Of a stretch of 64,000 nucleotides of DNA, positions 11,321-24,320 are shown one piece after another. Location of the stretch: the NCBI RefSeq assembly GCF_949987515.2, contig NC_082687.1, forward strand, positions 19,390,148 through 19,454,147, written 5' to 3'. This DNA comes from Delphinus delphis. Its lineage: Eukaryota > Chordata > Mammalia > Artiodactyla > Delphinidae. The notes beneath the pieces were generated by a model. That model had not been told where the DNA came from and ran no database searches. It saw only the letters and a program-made list of their open reading frames with translations. The number at the start of each line of letters is the position of its first letter. Within the stretch, counting starts at the first letter, position 1. The translations under genes were made by a program, and so were the position numbers.

Positions 11321-11724
11321 TGAGAAACATGGTTTGTCTAGGTCTTTCCTTTGTGTCCTAAAGTTCTTGCAGATTTGAAGCTCTTTACTCTTAACTACAG
11401 TCTTCCAACATAGCCAACAAGGTAGATTTCTCCTACCAGGGAAATACCCTATTTAACTCTAGTGGCTGGTAAAACTTGCTTTCTTCAGACCAGCGAGAAA
11501 GGTTCTGAGATAAGCTTACTTATGCTGAGATTTTGAAGAGAGGTAGCTCTCTCAGGGCCTTTTTACTTTAATATGGGATAATTCTGTAATATTTACTTGC
11601 TTAGGATTTCAGGCATACACAACAGCATACTGGGCGTCGTACTTGGGGTAGCAGAGGGACCTTTCTTGCCACATGTATCTGAACATGTGCTTTAGGTGAT
11701 CATACCCTACTTATGATGGCCTCT

Positions 11725-11960
11725 GGGCTCAGACTGCTTCAGTCCAGCTTCATTACATATCTGCTTTGCGATCTTGGATAAATCAATCAATCTGTCATTA
11801 TCCCAAATGGTCCATTAAAAAAGCAAAAGTGGGTACAAAGCAACATTTATTTGAAAGAATGTTTCTGAGGATTAAAGGAGAAAATGCATGTGAAGTGCTT
11901 TTCAGGGTGCCATAGCAAAGAGTAATTGCTTGATACGTGTTAGTTTTACTTCCTTGGTCG
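11725..11960 (+). mobile_element. MIR SINE, interrupted
   Basis: It starts with a 'tgggctcagactgcttcagtccagcttcattac' type core and continues to 'tgaggattaaaggag...gtgaagtgcttttcagggtgcc'. An internal stretch near 11810-11860 does not fit the MIR order. Confidence 0.5.
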
Positions 11961-13573
11961 TTGGTCAGTAGTGTCATATTTACATGTAAAAGATAGAGTT
12001 CTTATTGAGAAGCTGCCTCATGGTGACTTGGGGAAAAACTTAAAAGAATGAAGCCATCAAACTCCCACACTAAAAAAATTTGGGAGTGTGACTTCTGTAG
12101 TAAGATATTGTCATAATCTTGGGGAAATAGTGTGGTCAATAGTTCTGAGAGGAGAAAAAGAAGGAATCCACAATGAGAATAACTAAGGATAGATGGATTA
12201 AAAGGGTTTAAACTAGGGCAGTTACAGGAAAGAATAAAGCGGGAATTTAAGAGGACAAAATGAGAATGTGTTTTATTTCCCCATATCACAGAGTACCAAT
12301 TGTGACCCAATTAAAAAAAATAAATGTATGTGAAAAAAATAAGCATCAAACATAAAATTGTGGGATACTTCATCAAATTATAAGAAGATGGAAGATCTAT
12401 TTTACCAAAATATTTACTGTTGGGTTAAAAAAAATCCAATGTAAAGAATATCATTCCTGCCAAATGTAAACCACATGTTTTGAGAATTTAAATGGCTTTT
12501 GCCCGATCATCTAAGTTACAGTTGCTATTTTATTACTTTCTTTATAAATTATAGAATATCTTATAGTAATTTTGGAGACAACTATGAAATAAGAATAGGA
12601 AGGACAAACATTCTGGAAGTTATTATTTAAAAATAAGTTATTATATGGCCTTGTAATTCTTTCCTGTTTTAAATGTAAAGAATGGTATCTAAGTTTTACT
12701 GCAGACACTGAAATAGTCCAGGTGGTGAAAATAACAGATATTGTATGGACTTACACCCTCCTGTATTTACTTTTGACTCAGAGAAAAATAATGAGCCTTT
12801 TAGACCTTTACCACTTTATCATTGTTGCTTCCAAGTGCTCCAAATTGAGATAATCCAGAAAGACCACTTCCCTTTGTAATCATGAGAAGTAATTCATCAT
12901 TGCCTTGTGGTCTTTTATAAGATTTTCTTTGCTCCAGTTTATTAAAATAAGTTTTGTTTTATCATATTAAGCATGTGCCATATTTTCCTTTCTTTTAAGC
13001 TCCTGTACCTCTTTTCCATATTAGTAATTCTCATTGCTTCATGATTTATGTGTTCCATTTTATAAGGAAGACATACTGAAAAGTGTAAGAACAGTTCCTG
13101 ACTTGGAATTTCATTTGCCTGATTTCGTTTGGTCATGATCTACCCTGAGGTGTAAACTTCATCCTTTGGTTGGGATCAATATCCTCATTCCCTTTTTGTT
13201 TGAATTTATCCTTAGGATCATGTCTAACTTTCAGAAGAAAACATAGTGTCAGACCACTTGAAATTTTGGCCTTCTTTTAATAGCTACCATTTATTACGTT
13301 TCTACTTGGAATTCATATCATATAGATATCACATTACCTTGACAGTTGAGACCATCAGAGGATTAGCACCTACTTTGGACAAGAAGTTATATTGTTCCAT
13401 ATAATCATATGAAAACATTTAATAATTCATTGTGTTCTTTCATTTCCTAAAAAAACGTGTAATTTTGTTTTAGGGTTTGGGGTGGAGGGTGAAGCACCAA
13501 CATCAAAGATATGGAGAAACAAATCATATCAAAGTGGTAGGATTCTATAAAATCATGGAACTGGAATGACACA

Positions 13574-13801
13574 TTGTAGAACAGGGCTCCCCAACCCCCA
13601 GGCCGTGGACCGTTAGTGGTCCGCAGCCTGTTAGGAACTGGGCCGCACAGCAGGAGGGGAGCAAGGGGACACTTCACTGCTGCTCCCCATCGCTCGCATT
13701 ACCGCCTGGACCACCCTGCCCCCCGCCCAGCCAGCGGAAAAATTGCCTTCCACGAAACCGGTCCCTGGTGCCAAAAAGGTTGGGGGACCACTGTTGTAGC
13801 G
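13574..13801. mobile_element. 212-bp non-autonomous hAT-type DNA transposon
   Basis: The element is 13582-13793. It has terminal inverted repeats, CAGGGCTCCCCAACC at the left and the reverse complement CAGTGGTCCCCCAACC at the right. It is flanked by an imperfect 8-bp target duplication, TTGTAGAA (13574-13581) and TTGTAGCG (13794-13801). The 8-bp duplication and CAG...CTG ends are typical of hAT elements. It has no coding capacity. I recognise the family wording ('ccaggccgtggaccg', 'cgaaaccggtccctggtgcc') as a widespread mammalian MER element but do not assign a name. Confidence 0.85.
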
Positions 13802-15649
13802 TATTTCTTGTGACTGTATGAAGAATCCCTAAAATTTATACATTTTCTACATTGGCCAATCACATTTTATTTAGATTTAGTAGACCCATGTAATTAAAAA
13901 ATCTCAGGAGACAACTACAGTTTTAATACAATTCCTGAACCATTGGGTCACAGTTGGGAAAGTGAGTGAGATAAAACTGAAGCAAAAATCTACTTTGATT
14001 TCAATTAAGGAGATAATTTCCTTAATTTCCTCATTACTTTTCAGTAAGAGTTTAGAACTTTCGCTACTCCAGGCACTTCTCTGTAGACCAGAGGACCCTT
14101 CCTTTATCATATCCTGTCCATCCATACCTATGTAAAATGGGTAGAACCATGAACAGCCCAGATTCCAGAAACAGTTACTTTGGCCAAGAATAGGCACTTG
14201 ATTCAAAGGCAGCCAGTCCGTGGACTGCTTCATGACCAGTGATGTGTGTTGTCTGGCACACACATTTAAAGGTTTGTTGCAGTCAACCAAGCCCTTCTTT
14301 CAAACAAGAGATAATGAGACTGTTGTCAGGGGAAGGTCGATGTGTGATGATACACAGTAGAGGCTGACAGCTAGTTGACTCATGTGCAAGGTGGATAATT
14401 AGAAAGAAGACGAGAAGAGAGAATTAAGGAGCACTGAAAGACAAAGAGAGGAGTTTTAGTTTCTGACTTCCCATTTCCAGACCAAGTAAGACCCAGCTGC
14501 CCTTGTTCTGATATTGTCTGTTCATGAAATGCCTGTGGCGTCCTTGCAATGACCTTCTCTTTACATGGACTAATTTGAATGAGCGTCTCTTCTTTGGAGG
14601 AAAAAAAAGAGTTTGGGTTAGAATAACTTCATTTCTCAAACACTGCCACTCCTGTTCACAGAAGCTTCTTCTCTTTTAGAAAGTTGTTATTATTGTTCAA
14701 GTGATGTCTTCTATGCATCTTCATTGAAAGTTAAAACAATCTGAGAATTAGGTCTATTCCTTTTATGTGCTGAAAGTAGGGTGCCTTATGAGTAAGTCTT
14801 GTGTTCCTCTAGATAAGAATATTTGGAGTTTTCTAGCTTTATTGTTGATATTTGAAGAAACTGCATGCAGCTATTTTTGTCTCTAAACTTGAAGTCTCTA
14901 TAGTTGGTGAGGAAATACTTCATTCAAAGGTTAATATTATAAGAATTAAGCACTGTTAAGAAGTCTAGAGTTTTGCATTATGTACTATAGTTACAGAATT
15001 ACGTTAATTATAAAATTTAGCAATAGACTTTTTGTTTTGTTAATTCTGTTTTTATTTATCTGAAAAATTTACAGCATACTGTTTCTGACAAATTTTTAGA
15101 ATGTATTGAAATTGAGGCACACAGAGAGGATGCTTATGACATTTATCTTGGTAAAAAAGGAAGAGAAGATACAAAAGCAGCATAATTTACTGACTATTAT
15201 CGCAATCCCCCGGCATATGATGAAAAATAGCATCACTGACAGGCAATTGTGAAAACTTTATACACACTGTCAGCGGATTAATATCAATCTGAAGCAGTGT
15301 AATCAGCATTGTACTTCAGAGATTGGTCCTTGATTAAGATATTTTTTTTAGTAATAGAGTAGAAAGTTTAGTATCCTCATTAGGTTACAGATGATATGTT
15401 AATAATGGGGTTAATGATCATCTTGGAAAACAAGATTAAATTCAGTGTGCTCTTACCAAACTGGGGAGATAGGCACAAATTAAAGAAGTTCAGGTGTGAT
15501 CAATTAAGTGTAGTGATGTAGATGAAGGAATTAGGCTCAGAATGATAAAAGATTTTCAGGTTTTGACAAGGGTACATTAACAGTCTTATAATGAGCCACG
15601 GGGAGAGTTGCAGAAGAAGAAGCTGGAAAAGTAAACGGAAACTAAATTA

Positions 15650-16740
15650 CATAAATCTGTGAGCAAAGTTCCCTAAGTAAATATAATGAGTAGCTATTGA
15701 AGAGTTTTAAAACAGAAGCATGACATCACTAGATTTTGGTTTTTAGAAGATCACATGAAAGGCTATTCTTCTTCTGAATCACCTTCTAAATCAATGAAGG
15801 TGAAAATAAGAGAATTTATAACCTAAAAAAAAAAGATCATGTAACCTGCTTTTGGTACAACAAATTGGAAGAGGTCAAAACAATGGAAAGGTTTTGAACA
15901 ATTAGGAATTTATCAACCAGTAAAATATAGGGAGAAGTGGACATGTTTATTAAGAACTATTACTTACATACTTTTTGTGGTATAGTAGGAGATATAGAAC
16001 CTGAGGGGGAAAGAGATGTGAAGAATCAGTCTTAGGTTTGTGGCATGGAAAACTTGGAGGGTCATAAAGCTGTCGTTTACGCCAATGGAAAAGATTGAAA
16101 GAGCAGGAGGAAACGGTAAGGGCATGAGAACATCCAATTTCAATTTTGCGTATATTATATTTGGGATATCTGGGAAATATTCAAGTAGCGATGTCAAGTA
16201 AACATTTGATATTATGATCTGGAGCTCAGAAAGGCAGTTCAGGCTGGAGATATAAAATTGGGGAAAATACAGTCTTTAAAACTGCATCAGTAAATAAGAT
16301 AACAGAAAAAAAAAGAGTTTAGAGTAGAAAGAAAAGATGACCCAGGATAAAGAACCATGTAAAGCAAACATTTAAAGCATTGATAGAGCGAGAGGAGTTA
16401 CCCAATATGATTGAGGAGAGGCTAAAGAGAAAAGGAGGAAGATAAGTGTAAAACGGCAAGAATTCAAGAATAAAATGTTTGGGGAAGGCAAGAATGGTGA
16501 ACTGACTCAGATTCTTTGAATAGGTCAGGTAAATTGAGGACTGAAATTTAGCCAATGGATCTGGCACCTTGAAACTTAAGATGACCTTAGAGAAGTAAGT
16601 AGCTTTAGTAGAGGGGATGCGAGTTGAAGGGTGAAGGTAGATGAGGATGTGCACGCCATGTAGACAACTTTTTAAAGCGTGGCTGCCAGAGTGTAGAAAG
16701 GAAGTAGCCACTGCAGGAGATGTGGGCCAAGGAAAGAATT
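15650..16740 (+). mobile_element. Old interspersed repeat, family not assigned
   Basis: The wording ('gagttttaaaacagaagcatgacatc', 'TGGAAAACTTGGAGGGTCAT' near 16045, 'TTCAGGCTGGAGATATAAAA' near 16238) follows the order of a common, old mammalian interspersed repeat. I cannot name the family with confidence. Length and boundaries are approximate. No coding capacity is left. Confidence 0.4.
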
Positions 16741-17681
16741 TTATTTATGTATATATTTTTTTGTTTTAAGATCTGTGCTGCTATAATGATTTACTTGTAC
16801 TCAAAAGCTAATAGCACTACACCAAAGGGGATTTTCTCCTGTGAAAACTTTCAAAGACAAGTTCCATAAATTCCATTAGGAACACATTTTAATGTATAGA
16901 TTTTCTTATGTGTTTAAATATTCTGTTTCATTTTTTCCCTTACTTCTTTCCTTCTCTTTTTCCATGTTTCCAGAGTGCTTCTTCCTCCTCCTCTCCTCCC
17001 CTTCCTTCTCCTCCTTCATTGCTTTTCCCTCTCCCCACCTCCTTCTCTCCCTAAGCATCAGTGTTAATGGAAAATAACATATTTCTTTAGAAACTTTGTT
17101 TCTAAAACTTTTCATATTTCATAGAAACTTTGTTTCAATGCTAGATTATTCCATAGCTTTATTTTTTGTTGATCATCCCGTCCTTTTTATCCAAATTGGA
17201 ATCAATGCATCACTATTACAATCATATCTTTGCACATACTTCAACTCTCACCCACCTCTTTTTGTCATACCCGCTTGATAAAACAGCAACCCTACATAAG
17301 TCTATCCAATTGTATTCTTCCTGTCCGAATCCACGTAACTGAATGTTGCTAAATAAAAGCACATTCAAGCAGGTTGGTATAGTTATAAATGTTGACTGTT
17401 CTTGTTACATGTTAGTTGTGTCATAGAAGATTTTGATAATAAATGACAGTGAGCTCAAAATTACATTCCCTGACAAGGGTGTAGAATGCAGATTTGTTCT
17501 GTGATGTCAGATCAGTGAAATCTTACATACCTTCTGTCTGCTGATGGGCAAAAAACACTGTACCGTGCTGCCTAACACTGTATACACTAGATAAGGTGGC
17601 TCTTGAGCGCTTGAAATACAGCTGGTTCAAACTGAGATGTGCTGGAAATCTAAAAACACACACTAAAAAAAAAAACAAAAA

Positions 17682-17880
17682 GGGCTTCCCTGGTGGCACA
17701 GTGGTTGAGAGTCCGCCTGCCAATGCAGGGGACACGGATTCGTGCCCCGGTCCGGGAAGATCCCACATGCCGCAGAGTGGCTGGGCCCGTGAGCCATGGC
17801 CGCTGAGCCTCCGCGTCCGGAGCCTGTGCTCCGCAACGGCAGAGGCCACAACAGTGAGAGGCCCGCTTACCGCAAAAAAA
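17682..17880 (+). mobile_element. Young CHR-type SINE
   Basis: The head begins with 'GGGCTTCCCTGGTGGCACAG' near 17682. The body runs through 'CCGCTGAGCCTCCGCGTCCG' near 17800 to an A-rich tail of CAAA units. It is close in sequence to the copy at 7462. I could not define a clean target duplication because both flanks are A/CA-rich. Confidence 0.9.
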
Positions 17881-17955
17881 CAAACAAACAAACACACGCA
17901 CACTAGTTTTCAAAGATTTAGTACAAAAAAGTAGAATATAAAATCTCTCAGTCAT

Positions 17956-18000
17956 TTTTATATGGATTACATTTTATATGGATTACATTTTATATGGATT
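17956..18000. repeat. 16-bp tandem repeat, 2.8 copies
   Basis: The unit TTTTATATGGATTACA occurs at 17956-17971 and 17972-17987. A third, partial copy follows at 17988-18000. The copies are identical where they overlap, so the array is recent. It lies about 75 bp past the SINE. Confidence 0.9.
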
Positions 18001-18159
18001 AAATATATTGCATTTACTGGATTAAATTAAATATATTACTATAATTAATTTTACCTGTTTTTATTTTTGAAATGTAGCTGTTACAAAATTAAAATTACAT
18101 ATGTGGTTAGCATTTGTGACTTGTATTTTCTGTTGGATAGCAGTGCTCTCAGCTTTCAA

Positions 18160-19075
18160 AAAAAAAACCCCAGTTAAATCCATTAAAGGTTTGATTTCTC
18201 CCTTATAAAATATTGTTATATAAATATTACCAGATAACTGTCATAAAAATGGTAACGTAATTCACAGTCCCTCCAGCAGTTTAAAGAGACCCTCTTCCCA
18301 TTCATGCCCACCCACAGAAGGTATATTAATAGTGACATTTCATTATTATTTGAATGCTAGGTAAAATTTAACTAGCATTTTTTCATATCATTTACTCATA
18401 TTTCTATCATGTCTTCTGTCTTAATGATTTGTAAGAGCACATTGTAAGATCATACTGTAAGAACATATCATGTACTTTATCTTATGGATCACAGATACTT
18501 TTCTTTATCTTAGTCTTTCTAAATGATTTAGATTATGGTGTTTGTTGCCACTGAATATATTTTAATGCTCATTGGTTCAAATATGCGTATATTTTCTTTC
18601 CTAGTTCTGTTTCCTGTCTTGGCTGGAGGAGTCTTTTATAAACCCCTAAATGACCAATGTCACTTTCTACATTTTTTTTCTAGGATTTAACTTTTTATAG
18701 TTGCATCTAGTATGCTTGGGATTTATTTTTGTTTATAGCATGAGGCTGAAATCCAACTTAAGTTTTTCTTTTTTTAAAAAAATAAGGGCAGCCAATTGAG
18801 AAATCAACATTTATTAAAGGAACCCTACTCTTCCAAATGAATTGAAATACCACCATTGCCATACAGCAGATTTTCGTATATCCTGGAATTTGCATTTGGA
18901 GTGTTCTGTTCTACTAATGTATTTGTTTATTCCCAAGCCAATATCTGCTAAGGAAAGTTCTCCCAAGAAATCTCCTTTTCCTTTATTTTCTTGGCTATTA
19001 ATAGATATTTATTCTTCTGTTTTGCCACTTGCATTTAGAGATTATTTTGTCCACTTTTCCTTCCCATGAAACAAT
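18160..19075 (-). mobile_element. Old L1 ORF2/3' region, antisense
   Basis: The + strand carries the reverse complement of L1. It has 'CAACATTTATTAAAGGAACC' near 18807, then 'gaattgaaataccaccattgccatacagcagattttcgtat', then 'ctactaatgtatttgtttattcccaagccaatat'. The 3' part starts further left, near 18240. It is diverged and has no intact frame. Confidence 0.6.
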
Positions 19076-20059
19076 TGGGATGCTGCGTAACACGTTTAGA
19101 AGCATTTAATAGAAAATAATCTAGCAGTTTTAAGCAGAAAGAACTTTAAGATCGGGAATTGAGTTTTTACATAATTGATGTAAGGAGTTTGGAAATAGGC
19201 TGGGACAGTTTTCCTAAGTGTCCCGCTTGGGTGGGGGGCTGGAGCAGGGGGTAGGGGCAAATGGGGTGGTGACTGCTTTCTTATCACCATCAGGAAGCTA
19301 GGGAATCTGGAAGGCACTGAACCAGATGTTGGCACCTGAAACACACTGGCGTCAGGACCCTAAGAATTTCTGGCTTATAAGCCATCTCCTGTTTGCTGGA
19401 TCTGCACTAACAAAAACAGATGCCTTTCATTTCTTTGGAATTGCATTATATGCATATGCCGATTTGGGGAGAATCAACTTGAAATTCTATTAAGTATTCT
19501 GTTGGATTAATTTGGGAAGAAAATTCTGTGTGAAAAAGGTCCTAGGTTTCAGAAGTATATAGTAACTTGGGTTACTTAAATCAATTGACAAAATTGGAAA
19601 CTTTCCACTCACTCATGTTACAACCACATGAAGGTTGAACTTTCCTGATGTGCTCCTGTGAACAAATGTAACAAGTCATTACTTTCTGTATTTGAAATGT
19701 CTTTCCAGGTAATATTTTATCACAAAATTAGTTCCTTGAATCATTAATTGGAAAAATGTGACCTCTGCATTGAAATTATGAGAAGGAGAATATCTGAAAT
19801 TTTATTAGTATTAAACTGTATAAGATATTAAAATTAAAAAAGACACACAATGCCTTTTTAAAAGGAATTTAAGATAGATCTTTGGATATGCCTATAGAAT
19901 ATTAGTTTACAATTTATCAAAAATTTTATTTGTATTATAGAGGAAACTACTTTCCTAATCTCTCACCTGTTTCCTATACATTTTTCTAATTTAACATTGA
20001 TAAATGTTATTTTACACGATAACTAAGGCTACAAGTTGTGTTCACCTTTGTGAGTTGAT

Positions 20060-20280
20060 TATCTGTACTGATAGTCTGTGTCTTACCTATATCAACTCAG
20101 ATATGGGATCTGTCACTTACTTGTGTGACTTTGAACAGATTACTTATCTAGGATCCAATTCTTCTATATCTGGATTGGGTAGCACCCTATTTTTTAGGAT
20201 CATGATGATTAAATATAATTCTGTGTGTAAAGTGCCTGGAGCATTCATAACAGGTGCTTAGCAAAAGGCAAATATTATTA
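20060..20280 (+). mobile_element. MIR SINE
   Basis: The core reads 'GATCTGTCACTTACTTGTGT' near 20107, followed by 'gactttgaacagattactt' and 'AAAGTGCCTGGAGCATTCAT' near 20229, which is the MIR order. Confidence 0.7.
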
Positions 20281-20770
20281 CATTCAGCATAAGCTGGTAT
20301 TCAGCTTTCACTTTTATTGGAAGAAATGTGTTTACATGGCTCATTCCCTGCACTTCTGGTGTCACATACATATGAATCTCAGGATTGAGAGCCTCATATA
20401 AATGTTCTTTCAGTTCTCCTGTTTAATTTTTCTCAACGCTACATTAAACACTGTAATATCTCAAACACATGATTCTCTGGGGATTCACTACAAACTGAAC
20501 TTGATGAAACCTGTGATCTGTTATGAAAACAAATGCTGTGGTTCTATATGTGAATTGTGCGTTGTCTTGAGGAAAAATAGTTGATGGGTAAAGAACATTT
20601 TTCTCATTTTGAGAATTTAATTCTGTTTAAGCATTATATTTTCAAAAATAAAAATGTAGTTAATGTTCATTGCTTTATCCTTGGAGGAGACTTGGTCCAC
20701 ACTGTATCATAGATTATACCCCCCCCCCTCCCCGGCCCCATGAAGAAAAAACAACACACAGAAAAACTGG

Positions 20771-20826
20771 ATCATAGTGTAGTTGACTCATAATGTAGTT
20801 GACTCAGATCATACTGTAGTTGACTC
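20771..20826. repeat. Three-copy tandem TGTAGTTGACTC array
   Basis: The 12-mer TGTAGTTGACTC occurs at 20778-20789, 20794-20805 and 20815-20826 with irregular 5' spacers. The first two copies are followed by A and therefore contain TGACTCA, the AP-1 consensus, at 20784-20790 and 20800-20806. The third ends in TGACTCT. Confidence 0.85.
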
Positions 20827-21254
20827 TTAACTTTTGTGATAAAGGCATTTCTAATATCATCATATAGTTAGATAATAGTTGATATAGTTGTATAGGTAAA
20901 GCTTTAGTGATATATTTGAAATTGTTTAAATTATGTCTGAGCAGTGTATTCCTTATAGGGTATAAATCTATACAGTGTTTCACCTAGACCTCTAAGGGTG
21001 AGGAGAATAACAGAAAGGGGCCCCTAAGCAAATTTCTAGTTTTAAGTAACCTACAGTTCCTATAATTATGGAGAGAAAGGGACAGCTTTTCTATTTTTTT
21101 TATGAGAGCCAGCCTTCCGAGAAGTTAGCAATTAACACACATTTCATTTCTGCCTCTCCTTGGGAAAATATAGAAGATTCGTTAGAAAGTATGCTCATAT
21201 GTAGTACTTTATTATGTGACCTCTGAGAATAATTTTCTGATCTGGTGCATATGA

Positions 21255-21425
21255 AAATCTAGGCTTAGGTTCCTCATTCTGAGTTTAAAGCCTACCTGAA
21301 TCACCTAGTAGTTAGTCATATGACCTTAGGTAACTGTTACAGGACCTCTCTGTACCTCACCAAGAAATGAGGAAAGAACACTTAGTAATACTTGCAGCAG
21401 AGCAGGTGCTCTGTAATTGATGGCC
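21255..21425 (+). mobile_element. MIR SINE
   Basis: The order 'aaagcctacctgaatcacctagtagttagtcatatgacctt', 'ggacctctctgtacctc' and 'gcaggtgctctgtaattg' fits a diverged MIR. Confidence 0.5.
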
Positions 21426-22990
21426 GTCATGGCTGCTGCGAGGTGAGTAGGTGAGTGGCCATGTGAGACATTATGAAGGGTGACTCATACTTCTCTTACC
21501 TGATGGTCAATACCTCAAAAACCCGAGTTCATACTTCCAGGGCTTTATTCCTTTAATACTGTGTTGCCCATATTGCTCTATAGCATATATATTCCTTGGA
21601 AAAAAGTTTTCTATGGAGGAAAAAGTTTTGAATATATATATTAGGACATTAAAATGGCCTGAGAAATTCTGCAATAAACAATGTCTCTTCAATCTCCTTG
21701 AAGCTATTGTTTCACAAATATATTTAACCGTGGGATGCTTTGTCATCTCAACACTGGTAGAGAAGTAAGTCCTTCTGCACAAAGTTATCATTCCTGTTAA
21801 ATGGCAATGAGTTCTTGAGAGGATGACTCTTTCAACCAGAGACTGGTTGCACTCCTTTTAGCTGTTTTCCTCGGTCTCTTCATTCCATTATGTAAATAAA
21901 GTTCTGACCCTTTGCTGATGACCACATTTTGAAAGAGTGGGAGGGAGGGAGGCTTATAATAGAAATAAAAGCAGAAGGAGCTATACAGTAGGGAAATGGC
22001 ATTGGTAGACTGAGTAGGGCACACACAATTGGCCGATTTCTTTCATTCTCTTATTTTTAATTCTGACCATTCAGGTGGGACCTTTGATTACGGGATGTGC
22101 TAGAGAAAATGGGAGGAAAATCAGAAGGTGATTCTCTATTAGGGAAAGGAAAGTGTGTGAATGAAATGGAACTGGGAAAGTACACAGGGAATTCTAACAT
22201 AATAATATTTTGGAATGTATTTATGAGGTTGATATTTAAATAACGTGTGCATCTTAACTGAGCAAATGATTTTACAGATATTTTCACATGTTATATCTGT
22301 AAACCTACCACTATCTCAGTAATCATGTAAGCTATGTAGATGCCTTCACATTGTTTAACTATTGGGATTTCATTCATCAGAACATTCTAAAATTAAGAGC
22401 ATCTTGACTACATGGCCATAAACAGATTACTTCATGTTAGAAATGTCTGTCAATGAAACACATGTTTGATGCAAACGTATGGGCTATTAAGAGTCACCCA
22501 AATAAATTTCTGTTGAAATATTTTTCAACCTAAAACAACAGAAGCTGATATAAATGCAAATAATTTAGACAGAGAATGAATTTTATGTCTTGGAGATTGA
22601 CTAACTTAACAGCCCACATAGAAAACATTGTTAATATGACAATGACTTTTATTACTGAAATAGATTGGTTGCTATCTAAAGGAAGGGGTAACCTCTGGCA
22701 TCCATTCAGCAGAGAAAAACACATTAATAGATGCTTCCTGATTTGCTAGTACAAAGTGTGACATTAGAGTAGCCAATTAAGTTTATGAAAAAGGATAAAT
22801 AAAGGTGAAGCCATTTCTGAATGCCCTGTTTCTGAATATCCTCGGAGTCCTATATCTGCCCTTAGATAACCACCCTGGTTTCCAAATTCTTTCTCAATTG
22901 TTTGGTTTGCATATGAGCTGCCTTTGATCGTGAAAAAAAGTCTTAAAAGTTCACAGAACTATTTTTCTATTTTTTATAAATTATACAATT

Positions 22991-23331
22991 AAAAAAAATT
23001 TTTTTGACTGCATTGGGTCTGCATTGCTGCACACGGGTTTTCTTTAGTTGTGGCGAGCAGGGGCTACTCTTCGTTGTGGTGTGCGGGCTTCTCATTGCGG
23101 TGGCTTTTGTTGCGGAGCACAGGCTCTAGGGCGCGCAGGCTTCAGTAGTTGTGGCACGCGGGCTCAGTAGTTGTGGCTCATGGGCTCTAGAGCACAGGCT
23201 CAGTAGTTGTGAGTTGTGGTGCACAGGCTTAGTTGCTTCGCGGCATGTGGGCTCTTCCTGGACCAGGGCTCGAACCTGTGTCCCCTGCATTGGCAGGTGG
23301 ATTCTTAACCACTGTGCCACCAGGAAAGTCC
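22991..23331 (-). mobile_element. Older CHR-type SINE (long form), antisense
   Basis: It reads in reverse: a T-rich tail, then 'TTGACTGCATTGGGTCTGCA' near 23004, then several 'cagtagttgtggc' repeats, ending with 'TGCCACCAGGAAAGTCCTCA' near 23315. This is the tRNA head on the minus strand. The body differs from the young CHR copies and it is more diverged. Confidence 0.88.
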
Positions 23332-23929
23332 TCATAGAATTTTTTACACAAAGATAATTTTAAGGCATTTCTCAATATTATATTAACTTTATAAATCTGG
23401 TAACTAATAGTTTAGTATTTTTACTAAGATTTCTATAACCATTTAATATAACTAAGAATATTTAATTAAAATATATTCTGGGGCAAACAGAAAGAGTATG
23501 ATTATGGTTTAAAAGTAAATGAAATTTAATATCCTCCATGTATGTCTAGAAGATTAAATCATTGTGCTTCATTATTTTTTCTAAAATAATACATGCACAT
23601 GATTGAAAATATGTAACAAAGACTGAAAAAGTAGAAAAAAGCAGTGTATGTACTTCTAGTTTTTATTTTTCTATGTTTACTTTTAATAGTTTTACTCGTT
23701 TAGCATTGTAGCTTTAATATATTTACTATTTGTATATGCACTTTAAAATTACATTTGTATAGCTATTTGGTGATATGACATTTGTAAATATGTCAGCTGT
23801 GCTCTCTCCTCATATAAATCTGTTGCACAATGTTTTAAAACAAAAGAAAACAAAAGAAAAAGAAGAAAATCCACAATGATTTATTGGATAAAAGAATAGA
23901 TCATTGTCCATACAAGATTGTTTTAATTA

Positions 23930-24320
23930 ATTTAAAGAAAGACTGAGAAAGACAAATTTGGTATGATTTCACTTTTATAAAAAAAACAAAACAAACTAAG
24001 CAGCATAACAAAACCGAAACAGTCTTAGGTACAGAGAACAAACAGGTGGTTGCCATAGAGAAGGAGGGTGAGGGGATGAGTGATTGGTGAGAGAGATTAA
24101 GAGGTACAGACTTTCAGTTACAAAATAAATGAGTCATAGGGGTGAAATGTACAGCAAGAGGAGTATAGTCAATAATATTGTCATAAGTTTGTATGGTGAC
24201 AGATGGTAACTAGACTTATGGTGATCATTTTGTAATGTACAGAAATATCAAATCACTATGTTGTGCAACTGGAACTAACATAGTATTGTAGGTCAATTAT
24301 ATTTCAATTAAAAACTATGT
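23930..24320 (+). mobile_element. L1 3' untranslated end, sense
   Basis: The order 'AAAGACTGAGAAAGACAAAT' (near 23937), 'ggtggttgccatagagaagg' and 'gatggtaactagacttatggtgatcatttt' is the 3' end of old L1 copies. A similar end is seen at 55930-56230. Confidence 0.7.

Noticed and set aside
16319..16711. 130-codon open frame on the minus strand
   Set aside because: It lies antisense to an old interspersed repeat and has no recognisable protein family features.
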